NCBI GenBank assembly: GCA_026770585.1
Contig: MU646534.1
Location: forward strand, 306,877-329,357
DNA: 22,481 nt
Reading direction: 5' to 3'
Source of the DNA: Baffinella frigidus
Lineage: Eukaryota > Cryptophyceae > Cryptomonadales > Baffinellaceae
The position numbers and the translations under genes are program-made. A model generated the notes under the pieces. It was not told where the DNA came from and made no database searches. It worked only from the letters and a program-made list of their open reading frames with translations. Positions 7,734 through 15,884 of this stretch are shown here, piece by piece. Position 1 is the first letter of the stretch. The number at the start of each line of letters is the position of its first letter.

Positions 7734-7854
7734 GGTGATCGTGCACTCGCGGGTGCCCTTCGAAGGCTGGGGAGGATGGTGGGTGAAAGCTGAAGGGAAA
7801 GACGGCCGGCGGGGGGCTGTGCCTGCTGACCATCTCGCCGAGGACCTGACCCAG
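7734..7854 (+). CDS. Exon: main part of an SH3-like domain
   Basis: The acceptor is tctcggcag and the donor acccag/gtctaa. The first base completes Arg, and 40 codons follow: VIVHSRVPFEGWGGWWVKAE, then GKDGRRGAVPADHLAEDLTQ. The WW..GR.G.VPA..L pattern is the conserved core of SH3 domains (double aromatic, then G-x-V-P-x-[NDH]-[YHF]-[LV]), which bind proline-rich peptides. With the preceding exon it gives nearly a full SH3 of about 55 residues. Partial echo copies are at 8006-8060 and 8226-8260. Confidence 0.75.
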
Positions 7855-8005
7855 GTCTAACGCGTTTTGAACACCACGTTTCACACACGCTTTCTTAAGG
7901 GTGGACTTTCAATTTATAACACCGTTTCGTGCGATCTTCAGGGTGAATTTTGATATGTTGGTGACGACGTAGCTTTACCATAGCACATGACCCATACGTA
8001 AGATA

Positions 8006-8159
8006 GCAGAGGGGAAGGACGGCCGGCGGGGGGCTGTCCCGGCAGACCACGTGCCTGTGGAGCGCTCGGGACGCGCGTGCGGCGAGAGAGAGGGGTGGAG
8101 GGAGAGAGAGAGAGAGAGAGCCAGGGAGAGAGAGAGAGAGAGAGAGCCAGAGAGAGAGG

Positions 8160-8193
<34 letters not shown>

Positions 8194-8260
8194 GAGAGAG
8201 AGATAGCGAGAGAGAGAGAGAGAGGGGTGGGTGTCCCGGCAGGCAAAGAACCTCACCCAG
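8006..8260 (+). repeat. Two echo copies of the SH3 exon around a GA microsatellite
   Basis: 8006-8060 repeats aggggaaggacggccggcgg through the VPADH codons and then diverges. 8226-8260 repeats the exon end (ggtgtcccggcag.., cctcacccag/gtctt) with its donor. The gap between them is filled by (ga)n at 8085-8224. The microsatellite appears to have expanded inside a duplicated exon. Confidence 0.75.
8085..8224 (+). repeat. GA microsatellite
   Basis: Nearly continuous gagaga, with occasional gccag and gggag interruptions. The reverse strand gives a meaningless Ser/Leu-rich frame. Confidence 0.95.
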
Positions 8261-8435
8261 GTCTTATGCGAGACCAGACATGCTTGTGTGAGAGAGCTTT
8301 ATCACTACCAACACGGCTGCATCCCCACTGAGGCTGTGTCTGACCATGTTCCATCCGGGTGTAGAACGGAACACCGTTTCGAAGAAGGTTGCTCGAGTGA
8401 ACCCTACTCCCTCAATCCGACAGCACTGGTCAATT

Positions 8436-8478
8436 GATGGTCAAATTTAGCTCCACCACCGTTTTACACTAGTGTAAA
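8436..8478. repeat. Short palindromes in the intron
   Basis: ggtcaattgatggtcaa at 8429-8445 resembles the inner palindrome of the element at 4170-4354. tttacactagtgtaaa at 8463-8478 is a perfect 16-bp palindrome. They may be the remnant of a related inverted-repeat element. Confidence 0.55.
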
Positions 8479-8561
8479 GCGACATTCTGACTGCTGGGTT
8501 TGGTGTGGAGCAGAAGCGGGCGGTGCTGCGAGCAGCGGATGGGACAGAGGGCACGTGCCCC

Positions 8562-8900
8562 GTCGACGCTTTCTCGTCCGCCCCCACCCACCCAACCCTT
8601 CGATTCCTTTCCCCAGACCTTACGCAACAACGAGGAGGATGCCGCTTGTTAACATGCCTCAGAGTTTCGTGAGAAACTCTCTTGCTCTCAACTGCCCTGG
8701 CCATCGATTCAACTGAAGGATCGTCCTCCCCCACCCGCGGAAGGATCGTCCTCCCCCACCCACCCAACCAACCCTCTTTGTGTTTTTCTTCATTACTTTC
8801 ACACCTTACATTAAGGCCTCCACACCATGCCATCAATGGGACGCTTTCTCATCCTCCGCCACCCACCCAACCTTATTTTTATTTTTCTCTTCCAATCCTC
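8562..8900 (+). repeat. Repeated pyrimidine-rich intron segments
   Basis: gacgctttctcgtccgcccc..cacccacccaaccc at 8562 recurs at 8840 (gacgctttctcatcctccgcc). ggatcgtcctcccccaccc occurs twice at 8718-8760. They look like duplicated 3' intron ends; only the first ends in a clear ccccag acceptor (8616). Confidence 0.65.
8617..8647 (+). CDS. Doubtful small exon (NNEEDAA)
   Basis: After tttccccag the phase-0 frame left by 7854 reads TLRNNEEDAA and then reaches a stop within two codons, unless the GT at 8648 is used. Its phase 1 end does not fit the exon at 9155, which needs phase 2. Either another exon is missing or this is a relic. Confidence 0.25.
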
Positions 8901-9005
8901 TGTTTCTTCGTGTTTGCTGTTTGCGTCTCCCAGCCACCGAACCCGATGTTTGACTTGAAAACCCAAACCCTAAACACCAAACCCCAAAACCCAATCCTAA
9001 AAGAG

Positions 9006-9058
9006 GTACAAAGACGCAGGCGAGGAGGAGGGCGATGCGGAGGAAGGGTGCAGCGGAT
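9006..9058 (+). repeat. Echo copy of the acidic exon at 9155
   Basis: gtacaaagacgcaggcgagg reads YKDAGEEEGDAEEG and parallels the start of the next exon. It follows gag instead of cag. Confidence 0.7.
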
Positions 9059-9154
9059 TCATGCCTCAGGATTTGGACTTTTCATGGCTCAGGATTTGCA
9101 GGCTGTGGACCCCACACCCCACACCCTAAACTCTCAACCCTAAATCTGAAGCAG

Positions 9155-9266
9155 GTACATAGACGCGGGGGGGGAGGAGGACGAGGATGGCGAGGAGAGG
9201 GTTCAGGGGATTGCGTCTGCTGCCGCCCTAGAAGAAGACGAGCACCAACAGCAGAATCGCACTGTG
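9155..9266 (+). CDS. Exon: acidic, probably disordered segment
   Basis: The acceptor is tgaagcag. The frame (one leading base) reads YIDAGGEEDEDGEERVQG, then IASAAALEEDEHQQQNRTV, ending in phase 0 before gtctca. The next exon continues in phase. The Glu/Asp-rich, low-complexity composition indicates a disordered linker. The donor gtctca is weak, and the GT two bases earlier is an alternative. Confidence 0.6.
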
Positions 9267-9682
9267 GTCTCAACCCCCCCCCCTCCCATTATCAAAGTTT
9301 CTTTCTGTTGTGTTGTTCATTTCTATTTTTTATTCATATTTTCGGTATTGTGTTCTTCATTTCTATTTTTATTGTTATTCATATTTTCTTGTTTGTCTTC
9401 CTAGTTTGTCATATTTTCTGCGAACCTGTGTTTATGCAGCTGTAGCACCCTACCGTGTTGCAGTGTGGTACGGTGGTACAGAATCGCGGTGTACTGCTCC
9501 GATGTTAGGTTGGTGCAGATATTCAAGTCACAGGTCGTTTGAAAATGAAAGAGTGGCGTGTGTCTTAAACTCTAAACTCTAAACACTAAACCCTAAACCC
9601 AAAACCCTAAAACCTAAACCCTAAACTCTAAACCCTAAACCCTGAGCCCTAAACCCTAAACCCTAAACCCACACCCACACAG
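9267..9682 (+). repeat. Intron: T-rich repeats then (CCCTAAA)n
   Basis: 9300-9420 has repeated ttcatttctatttttattc and ttcatattttc words. 9567-9680 holds heptamers aaactct, aaaccct, gagccct and accc acac directly before the acceptor at 9682. No coding is seen. Confidence 0.8.
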
Positions 9683-9764
9683 ATCAACCGATGCCGGCGA
9701 GCAGCATTGGAGCTTCTTGCCTCCCTCGAGGCCCAAGGTTGTCCCCTGTTTGATTTGCTGTGCC
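9683..9764 (+). CDS. Exon: Leu-rich helix (AALELLASLEAQ)
   Basis: The acceptor is cacacag and the strong donor tgcc/gtaagt. Phase 0 entry gives INRCRRAALELLASLEAQGC, then PLFDLLC and one base. The amphipathic helix resembles short helical motifs in protein-interaction repeats, but I cannot name a family. The phase fits 10411. Confidence 0.65.
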
Positions 9765-10021
9765 GTAAGTTTTTTCGGAAAAGTGTCCGTAGGTATGCCT
9801 TCTGTCCCGCCATCAATTGAGTCCTGGACCAGTGCAGGTTTCAGACGTATGGCCACCACACACATTTCGACCATTTTGCACGAAATGCGAATTTGTCAAA
9901 ACGTGCCTTTCAAACGGATGATTGATCCCGCCGTCTGCTCCCGGAACAGTTGACAATTGAGTACCAGCAACGTCTACTTTTGCCGCGGTTACTTTCCTTG
10001 CACGCTGCCGGCGTGTGGTGA

Positions 10022-10410
10022 CGCGTGCGCCAGAGGGAGAGAGAAAACACAACAGAGAGAGAGAGCGCGCGCGAGGGAAGGCGAAATGGCGAGATAGAGA
10101 GAATGATAGAGAGAGCGACAGAGGGCGATTCCATGGCTGTTGGCGCTGACGGTTTCTGGTGCCGCGCTCGCCAGTGAGAGAGAGCGACAGAGAAAAGGGA
10201 TGGGGGTGGTGGGAGGGAGAACGAGAGAGCGAGAAGGAGAGAGCGAGAGAGAGCGAGAGAGAGCGAGAGCGAGAGATTCTGTAGCTGGTAGCGCTGACAA
10301 CCGACAATCAACACGCACGCTGACTGCACCCGATGCCGCGTGAACGGCGAGAGAGGGAGCGATTCCATATCTGGTGGCGCTGACGGCGCCTGGTGACGCG
10401 CGGCCGGCAG
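10022..10410 (+). repeat. Three echoes of an acceptor region interleaved with GA repeats
   Basis: gcgattccatggctgttggc..gctgacgg at 10125-10174, gagattctgtagctggtagc at 10273-10340 and gcgattccatatctggtggc at 10359-10410 are copies of one unit, the last leading into the real acceptor ccggccggcag. Purine (ga)n runs with gagagagcgag words separate them (10035-10115, 10178-10272, 10340-10358). Confidence 0.8.
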
Positions 10411-10484
10411 GCGCGATTCCCCCGAAGGAGGCGCACATGCAACGCGAGACCATCGGAAACACCTCCGATCAGTACCTCGATCTG
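10411..10484 (+). CDS. Exon: PPKEAHMQRETIGNTSDQYL segment
   Basis: The acceptor is cggccggcag and the donor gatctg/gtcacc. Two bases complete Arg from 9764. The frame then reads AIPPKEAHMQRET and IGNTSDQYLDL, ending in phase 0. An exon in the same phase starts at 10852. No family recognised. Confidence 0.6.
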
Positions 10485-10524
10485 GTCACCCCCCCGCTCA
10501 CAGGGAATAGTTGGCGCTGGGCAT

Positions 10525-10740
10525 TCGGCTGTTGGGTTTCGGGTTTCAAGTTTCGGGCTTCGGGTTTCGTGTATCGGGTATCGGGCACAGTGTCCCCACC
10601 TGCGCCATAGCCGCTGTTTTCAACCCCTTCCACGGTTTTCAAACCCTTCCACCTTCCGCTGATTTCAACCCCTTTCACGCCAGTCATAGCCTGGTGTATG
10701 GCGTAGTGTTTAGGGTTTTGGGTGTTTAGGGTTTTCCGTG
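10525..10740 (+). repeat. G-strand telomere-like repeats and minisatellite in intron
   Basis: gggtttcgggtttcaagtttcg and similar (GGGTTTC, GGGTATC) lie at 10532-10590. Three copies of ttcaaacccttccac / tttcaacccctttcac lie at 10617-10680. gtttagggttttgggtg sits at 10708-10733. They follow the donor at 10484. Confidence 0.75.
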
Positions 10741-10851
10741 TGAAGGCGCTCTGTCTTGAGCCACACGCGTGTCCAACATGCACGCCTCCTCGTTCTCCTA
10801 ATTCGGCAGCATTCCCTTCGGGCTGACGCATCACTCCGTTGCTCCGCCTAG

Positions 10852-11041
10852 GTCTTACGAAACACCAGCGGTGCACCGTGCATACCTGACCTGACCTTCG
10901 TCCGATCGAATCAGGCACGCGCAGTGCCGAAGCTGTCCTTCATCCACCCTGCCGACCGGAAGCAAGCTATCGAGGCAGCGGCGGGGGCTGCGCTTGAGTG
11001 GTGCGTGACCCTCGAGATCGCTTGCGTGTGCGGCCTAGCTG
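10852..11041 (+). CDS. Exon: Ala-rich helical segment
   Basis: The acceptor is gctccgcctag and the strong donor gctg/gtgagt. Phase 0 gives 63 codons plus one base: VLRNTSGAPCIPDLTFVRSN, then LSFIHPADRKQAIEAAAGAA and WCVTLEIACVCGLA. A shorter version starting after cgcgcag at 10924 would be out of phase with 10484, so the longer exon is preferred. No domain recognised. Confidence 0.65.
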
Positions 11042-11119
11042 GTGAGTTGAGAGGCGAGAGCGGAGTGATGCGCCCCCACCGAAAGTGTGGTGAGGCACAA
11101 GAGCCTGCGCGTTGGCGCT

Positions 11120-11190
11120 CTCTCTCTCGCTCTCGCGCGCGCGCGCTCTCTCCCTCTCTCTCCCTCTTTGCTCTCTCTCCCCGTCGGTCG
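11120..11190 (+). repeat. TC microsatellite and cggtcgacgg repeat
   Basis: tctctctcgctctcgcgcgc and (tc)n runs precede a short direct repeat cgtcggtcgacggcccgtcggtcga at 11182-11206. Intronic. Confidence 0.8.
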
Positions 11191-11326
11191 ACGGCCCGTC
11201 GGTCGAAAAGATTCGAATCAAAACCTTTTATGTGGTGTCTGAAACTTTCTGCATCGCTTGGTGCGTCCACCCCCATTTTCGCGCCACAGAAGGGTCAACA
11301 CGGTGACGCGCCGTGGCTTCTGCCAG

Positions 11327-11539
11327 GTTTGAAGCGCACATCACAGCGCTCTCCACACGCCTCTCCACCTTTCTCGACAAGGAGGAACAAGCGCACGACT
11401 ATCTGCCAATCGGAGGCGTTGCGCTACGTGATCGGCCGCTCGCAAGGCTGCTCGTGACCCTGGCGCCTGCTGTTATTCCTGGCGAACGGTGCACCCCAAC
11501 AGTCACACCCCACAGGCACAACTCGGTCACGATTTTGGG
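11327..11539 (+). CDS. Exon: helical segment (STRLSTFLDKEEQAHDYL)
   Basis: The acceptor is cttctgccag and the strong donor tttggg/gtgagt. With one leading base it reads FEAHITALSTRLSTFLDKEE, then YLPIGGVALRDRPLARLLVT and APAVIPGERC, 70 codons without a stop. It needs phase 2 entry, while 11041 ends in phase 1. A 13-base microexon (aagggtcaacacg, 11289-11301, between ccacag and gtgacg) would repair the phase but is speculative. The end phase fits 12198. The last 60 bases are echoed at about 11846-11893. Confidence 0.6.
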
Positions 11540-12260
11540 GTGAGTAGACACCAAGCGCTTTCCGCGGTGGTGCTGTCATGGATAAACGGCTTAGGATTTG
11601 GCGTGTAGGGTGTGGGGTTGTTTTGGTCCATGGTCCTTGCACATGTATCTGCGGGGAAAGATGTCTCATGGAGAGCCCACGCTCCTAAATCTTGAACTCT
11701 TATCTCTCCTCCCGGGTGTTACAGGGTGCCCTTGCGCGAGCGGATCCGCTTCCCCCTGGAAGCTTCATGGCTAGGGCTTAAGGTGTAAGGTTTAGTGCGT
11801 CTGTCCGTGGACAGCGTTCTGCCGGCGACGGTAGCACTGGAAGAACCCTGCGCCTCCACAGTCACACCCCACAGTCACAACTCGTTTTGGCGTGAGCAGA
11901 AACTAGGGTGTGGGGTTGTTTTGGTCCATAGTCATTGCACAGGTTTTTGCAGGGGAAGATGCCACATGGAGAGCCCTCACCCTACATCTCAAACCCTTTT
12001 CCCTGCCCTCGGTGTTGCAGGGTGCCTTGGCGCGAGTGGCTCCGCTTCCCCCCGGAAACGGTTGAAGGTTGAGGGTTTATGTTTCGGTCCGTGGATAACT
12101 TTCTGTGTGTAAAGGTAGCACTGGGACAACGCTCAACCCTACAACCTGAACCGGCGTCCCCCGTTGTCGCAGCCTGAAACCTAAACCTACAACCCAGGGT
12201 GCCCTGGCGCGAGCGGCTCCGCTTCCCGCTCGAAGCAACCCTCGTCGACGACGCCCTCGA
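11480..12260 (+). repeat. Tandem duplication spanning exon end, intron and next exon start
   Basis: The exon end (cagtcacaccccacag..cacaactcg) occurs at 11500 and 11859. The intron text (ggtgtggggttgttttggtcca; tggagagccc) occurs at 11608 and 11909. The next exon start (gggtgcc.tggcgcgag) occurs at 11725, 12021 and 12198. Each copy carries both a donor-like and an acceptor-like site, so an entire splice interval was duplicated. Confidence 0.9.
12198..12260 (+). CDS. Exon: VPWRERLRFPLEATLVDDAL
   Basis: The acceptor is acaacccag. One base completes Gly from 11539. The frame reads VPWRERLRFPLEATLVDDAL, with the donor ctcga/gtactc in phase 2, which fits 12532. Earlier copies at 11725 and 12021 also have good acceptors (gtgttacag, gtgttgcag) but lose the frame after FPLE or FPPE. 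The third copy is the most likely exon, though alternative use of the first two is possible. Confidence 0.6.
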
Positions 12261-12294
12261 GTACTCCCTAGACCCTAAACTCCTGACCCCTAAA

Positions 12295-12531
12295 CCCTAA
12301 ACCCTACACCCTACACCCTCAACCTGAAACCCAAAACCCCCAAACCCCAAACACCAACCCCCAAACCCTAAGCCATAAATCCCTTCACCGTGAACCCTTT
12401 ACCCTACACCCTACTCCCTACACCTCACACCCTACACCCTACACCCTACACCCTACACCCTGCACCCTACACCCTACACCCTGAACCCTACACCCTACAC
12501 CCTTCTCCTGAAATCTTGATCCCTAAAACAG
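12295..12531 (+). repeat. Telomere-like array (CCCTAAA, CCCTACA, CCCCAAA)
   Basis: Almost the whole intron is heptamer repeat, dominated by ccctaca, and runs up to the acceptor at 12531. Confidence 0.9.
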
Positions 12532-12625
12532 GTACGAGAGGGTGCCCTGGGCAGAGCTGAGCGCAGGGGTGATCAAGGCGCTGGGGGAGGATGCGTTTGT
12601 GCTTGAGTGGCCACGGAGCGGCGAG
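12532..12625 (+). CDS. Exon: VPWAELSAGVIKALGEDAF segment
   Basis: The acceptor is ctaaaacag. One base completes Glu. The frame reads YERVPWAELSAGVIKALGED, then AFVLEWPRSGE. The frame stays open to 12708, so the 3' end is uncertain; gcgag/gttgac at 12626 ends in phase 0 and matches 12906. The repeated RVPW word links it to the preceding exon and suggests an older duplication. Confidence 0.6.
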
Positions 12626-12905
12626 GTTGACCCGCGCCTTCTCTCATACAATGTTCTTTGGATCTTAGGGCTACCAACAAGCAAGAGGAGTGCAGCTGAA
12701 AAGACCGGATAGACAGGCAAGGACTGTTTTTTTCTTGGACCAGCATCGGCGACGTTTTTCAACTGATGCGCCTACCCACACAAGAAAACGCGAGGAGTGG
12801 TGTTGTGGGCGTTCCTCCATCGCCCCCCTGCGAATCGTGCATGGCAATGCGGCTACCCCCCTGCGAAGCGGGGCGTTGACGACGTGTGGTGCGGCTGTCT
12901 GGCAG

Positions 12906-12974
12906 TTGATCAGCGACGAAGGCTCCTGGCAGAGCACGTTCGACTTCCTCGTCGATGACTGGCACGCGAAACGG
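12906..12974 (+). CDS. Exon: LISDEGSWQSTFDFLVDDWH
   Basis: The acceptor is gctgtctggcag and the donor acgg/gtgcgt. Exactly 23 codons, phase 0 to 0: LISDEGSWQSTFDFLVDDWH then AKR. It joins in frame to 13292. A partial echo (gatgacttgcacgcgaaatg) is at 13079. No family recognised. Confidence 0.65.
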
Positions 12975-12985
12975 GTGCGTTTGTA

Positions 12986-13291
12986 GTTGGGGTTGAGGGA
13001 TTAGGGTTGAGGGTTAACTGGAAGGGTATGCACGGGCCGTCGTTGGGGGGGGGCTTGGAACCTGGTGTTGTCACCAACGATGACTTGCACGCGAAATGGG
13101 TGCAACCCTACACCGTACACCCTACACCCGACGCTCTAAACCCCACACCCTGCACCCTAAACGCTGAACCTTTCACCCTTAAGCCTTGACCCTTAACCCT
13201 AACTCCCAGAGCTGAAACGCTAAAGCATAAATCCCAAACCCCACAACCTAACCCCCAAAACCTCAACTCCAAACCCTCAATCCTAAACCAG
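12986..13291 (+). repeat. Intron with both G- and C-strand telomere-like repeats and an exon echo
   Basis: The G-strand form gggttgagggattagggttg follows the donor at 12974. An echo of the 12906 exon end lies at 13079-13102. From 13105 to 13290 C-strand heptamers (ccctaca, cccta, ccctcaa) lead into the acceptor. Confidence 0.8.
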
Positions 13292-13387
13292 GTGTGGTGT
13301 GGCGAGCTGGCTCTAACAGTGCACTCTCTCGGAGACCCGCTGCCCGCCTACATCGAGGTTGCGCTCCAGAAGCAGGAGCAGGCGAGC
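13292..13387 (+). CDS. Exon: ELALTVHSLGDPLPAYIEVAL segment
   Basis: The acceptor is ctaaaccag. Phase 0 reads VWCGELALTVHSLGDPLPA, then YIEVALQKQEQAS. The donor gcgagc/gtccca in phase 0 joins to 14010. If the donor is not used, the frame stops at TGA 13397-13399 after VPH, which would be a gene end. A diverged copy lies at 13528-13596 (ILGEPLLPCIEVALRQQEQA). Confidence 0.65.
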
Positions 13388-13527
13388 GTCCCACACTGAT
13401 CGATTTTTTTCATTCTGGTTTAGGGTCTAGGGTGTGGGTTCTTGTGGAAAGCCTGCCCTTGGCCGGAATCGTCCTGGTGGGGACACCGATTGCCTTCCAA
13501 AGTTAGTCAAGAGCTGGTGGTGTTGCT

Positions 13528-13596
13528 GACATTCTCGGTGAGCCGCTGCTCCCATGCATTGAGGTTGCGCTGCGGCAACAGGAGCAGGCGAGCGCC
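13528..13596 (+). repeat. Echo copy of the 13292 exon
   Basis: It reads ADILGEPLLPCIEVALRQQE in the same frame relation as the exon. Its upstream acceptor is missing. The open frame continues to about 13735 with no similarity. Confidence 0.75.
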
Positions 13597-13751
13597 CCAA
13601 TCCGTATGAATGTGTCCATCTTTTCCTGGAGCGTCTTAACCACGCTCGACGTTTCAATCTTATCCAAGAACGCAGTACAAAGTCTGTCTTGTTCAAGAAC
13701 CGTCCCTATAGGTTCAAGAATGGCCTGCCTAGGTTAGTCAAGATTTGTGGA

Positions 13752-14009
13752 AACCCTCAACCCTCGAACCTCAACCCTCAACCCTCAACCCTCAACCTTC
13801 AACCCTAAACCCTAAACCCTAAACCCTAAACCCTAAACCCTAAACCCTAAACCCTAAACCCTAAACCCTAAACCCTAAACCCTACACCCTAAACCCTACA
13901 ACTCAATCTCTAAACTCTAAACTCTAAACCATAAACCATAAACCCTGAACCCTGAACCCTAAACCCTGAACCCTGAACCCTAAACCCTCAACCCTAAACC
14001 CTGGAGCAG
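13752..14009 (+). repeat. Longest perfect telomere-type array, (CCCTAAA)12
   Basis: 13801-13884 is 12 exact copies of the 7-base unit, flanked by ccctcaa, ccctaca and ccctgaa variants. It sits directly before the acceptor at 14009. Because coding-like exons continue on both sides, it is interstitial and not a chromosome end. Confidence 0.95.
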
Positions 14010-14164
14010 GAAGCGAACGCGCGACTCAAGGCGGACCAGGCGCCACAGAAGAAACCGCGCATCAAGGCCAGCGCCGCTCCCATCGGCGATCAGGCGTCAA
14101 CGCCGAAGCGCAACAAGGCCGGCGTGCCTGCCTCTGCGCCCGCGCCTCCCCCCTCGGAAAAAAG
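14010..14164 (+). CDS. Exon: Lys/Ala/Pro-rich disordered segment
   Basis: The acceptor is ctggagcag and the donor aaaag/gtagtt. It reads EANARLKADQAPQKKPRIKA, then SAAPIGDQASTPKRNKAGVP and APAPPPSEK. The Lys/Ala/Pro/Ser composition is typical of a disordered tail or linker with possible nuclear-localisation clusters. Phase 2 at the end fits 14604. Confidence 0.7.
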
Positions 14165-14603
14165 GTAGTTCCGCCGTCTGTGTTTGGAAGGTGCTAGTTG
14201 GATAGGCAGCCTCGTGCAGGAGACGCGGTGTGTCTGCAAGGTCCTGGCCCTCACCGGGCACTGGGTAGTTTTGCCGTGTATCTGGGCGGCCTGCTCCAGA
14301 CTTTGGGGTTACAGATGTAGGGTTGAGGGGTAAAACCACTTGTGACCAACCCATAAGTGAATAATCTTTATGACCCAACGGTAGGCCTTACCGTAGGGAA
14401 TAGGTTGGGGTGTAGGGTTTAGGGTTTATAGCCGGCTATATGGTTACTGTGGCGCGAGCCGGGGCTCACCAAATTGGTAAGCCCGAACAGCGTAAGACAA
14501 AGCTAGAGGTCCCACGGCCTGCGGCGCTCCGTGTCGTTTCCCACACGGCGTCAAGTCTTTCCCCTCAAGTCGTGATTCCCGGAATTCCCGAACGCCTTGG
14601 CAG
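14165..14603 (+). repeat. Intron with G-strand telomere repeat and a shared palindromic motif
   Basis: tgtagggtttagggtttata lies at 14411-14430, after the donor. tatgacccaacggtaggcct at 14370 relates to the dispersed 40-bp element. ggggctcaccaaattggtaagccc at 14460-14483 is nearly palindromic and recurs at 20647. The frame at 14440-14664 is open (about 75 codons), so part of it could be coding if an upstream acceptor is used. Confidence 0.6.
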
Positions 14604-14664
14604 GGAGGCTGAGTCGCCGCATAGAGGGACGCGGGCGGTCGCGGACGCTCCTGGCGGGAAGCAG
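14604..14664 (+). CDS. Exon: short charged segment
   Basis: The acceptor is ccttggcag and the donor gaagcag/gtgggc. One base completes Arg, then EAESPHRGTRAVADAPGGKQ, phase 0 exit. It links 14164 to 15090 in frame. An extended version open to 14440 is an alternative. Confidence 0.5.
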
Positions 14665-14780
14665 GTGGGCCCCTACACTGGACCGTTGAGCGTGATGCAC
14701 GGAGAGTAGATCGTGTGCATGCCTCCCACGCGCGGCACTCGGCGCAAAGTGTCAAAGCTGTCAACCTGTTGAAACAATCA

Positions 14781-14924
14781 CCAACCCTCATAACTTGGGC
14801 AAATCGACGATTTTTGATTTCCCGATTTCAAGGGGAATTGGAGCCGTTGAAGTCGGATTCCGACTTCAACCCCCTTGAAATCCCAATTCGAAAATCGTCG
14901 ACTTGCCCAAGCCGTGAGGGTTGG
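14781..14924. mobile_element. Foldback element (~144 bp, no loop)
   Basis: The left half starting ccaaccctcataacttgggc is complementary to the right half ending gcccaagccgtgagggttgg. The arms meet at gttgaagtcgg-a-t-t-ccgacttcaac. The left arm has a few extra bases (gaattggagcc). Such a hairpin is typical of foldback or MITE elements; no coding. Confidence 0.8.
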
Positions 14925-15089
14925 TGGAATGGTCGCGTGTCTGGGTCATTCCGCTACAAAGTTGATGCTCTGTCACATGCGGTTTGGTTCACCGGGATCG
15001 GTTGATAGTGGCGCAGATCCCAAGTTTGTTGCGAGCAAGGGCCCCACCCCAAATGCAGTCATTGATTTATTCCCCACCCCCCACTCCAG

Positions 15090-15314
15090 GAGGGCGCTCG
15101 CGACGCCTCAAACGGCTTTCGCAAGAAGAGTCATCCCGAGGAGCGCGACAGGGGGGGTCGGTTAGGGGATGCGGGCGAGGGGGAAGAGGGGGAGGAGGAT
15201 GAGGAAACGGCGGGTGTGTTCCCTTCCATTGCAGCGCTGCCTACCATTGCAGGGTCAACCGAGCCTGGTAGCCACCGGGACTCTGAAGAGGACTTACCGA
15301 GTGTTGTTTTAAAG
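15090..15314 (+). CDS. Exon: long acidic segment (EGEEGEEDEETAGVFPSI)
   Basis: The acceptor is ccactccag and the donor ttaaag/gtcgat. It has 75 codons with no stop and no ATG needed: EGARDASNGFRKKSHPEERD, a Gly/Glu-rich part EGEEGEEDEETAGVFPSIA, then EPGSHRDSEEDLPSVVLK. The composition suggests a disordered acidic region. If the donor is ignored the frame ends four codons later at TAG 15327, so this could be the 3' end of a gene. Phase 0 exit fits 15431. Confidence 0.7.
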
Positions 15315-15336
15315 GTCGATTTGTACTAGGGAGTTG

Positions 15337-15415
15337 CCCTGATTTGACAACTTCTGGGTTTAGAGTTTCGGGTTTATGGTTTCAAATTTCGGGATTGGAA
15401 TTTCGGGTTCCGATG
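15337..15415 (+). repeat. G-strand repeats (GGGTTTA/TTTCGGG) after a donor
   Basis: tctgggtttagagtttcggg and related words lie between the 15314 donor and the next acceptor. Confidence 0.7.
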
Positions 15416-15430
15416 CGATTCTGCAGTCAG

Positions 15431-15460
15431 GGCGAGGAGGCACGCGAAGGACGTGGGGAG
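15431..15460 (+). CDS. Small exon GEEAREGRGE (candidate)
   Basis: Between ctgcagtcag and gtaaca, ten codons in phase 0 read GEEAREGRGE. The charged composition fits the following coiled-coil exons. A 76-base segment covering it (15421-15496) is present in inverted orientation at 17248-17323, where the GT donor is changed (gggagggaac). An acceptor at 15426 would give 34 bases and break the phase. Confidence 0.4.
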
Positions 15461-15529
15461 GTAACAGTGCGCTCAGAGGTTCCACGCCAGAATATCACAA
15501 ACATCCATCGAAAACTAAAACAGTGAACA

Positions 15530-15760
15530 CCACGTGAAAAACAAGATTTGACAACTTCTGGGGGAGTGAACCGCTTTGTAGGATGACCCTTTTGAGGGAT
15601 GCCAGTTGACGCATACAGCCCAATCTTTTCAGATTCCTTCTCAATCGCCGCCCCAGCAGGGTCTTCCATCGAATCTTTCTCAAGCCAGTCAAATTGATGC
15701 CACGTGTCTCGACCATGCGAACAGTTGCTAACAGTGCAATAGATTGAGAACATCAAATTT
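15530..15760 (-). CDS. Minus-strand open segment, possible transposon or gene relic
   Basis: On the minus strand the frame from about 15756 to 15540 is open and has ordinary protein composition: CSHGRDTWHQFDWLEKDS, then MEDPAGAAIEKESEKIGLYA, then TGIPQKGHPTKRFTPPEVVK. It does not look like the low-complexity shadows elsewhere. The motif tttgacaacttctggg lies at its edge (15546) and also at 15339. I recognise no family; it may be an inserted element fragment or chance. Confidence 0.25.
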
Positions 15761-15884
15761 TGAGATGATCAGATGCATTGAGAGCATCGATGCATTGAGA
15801 GTGCCATCTTGACGTTGCGTCAGGATGCGTTTTATCCTGCATGCGCTAAACGTTTTCCCAAGTGAACCCCCCACCTCATGAAAC

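Noticed and set aside
7938-8331. Ser/Leu-rich (minus) and Arg/Glu-rich (plus) frames
   Set aside because: Product of the GA microsatellite. The same holds for 9813-10462 on the minus strand.
13801-13884. Chromosome end or true telomere
   Set aside because: Exons continue on both sides in matching phase; the array is interstitial.
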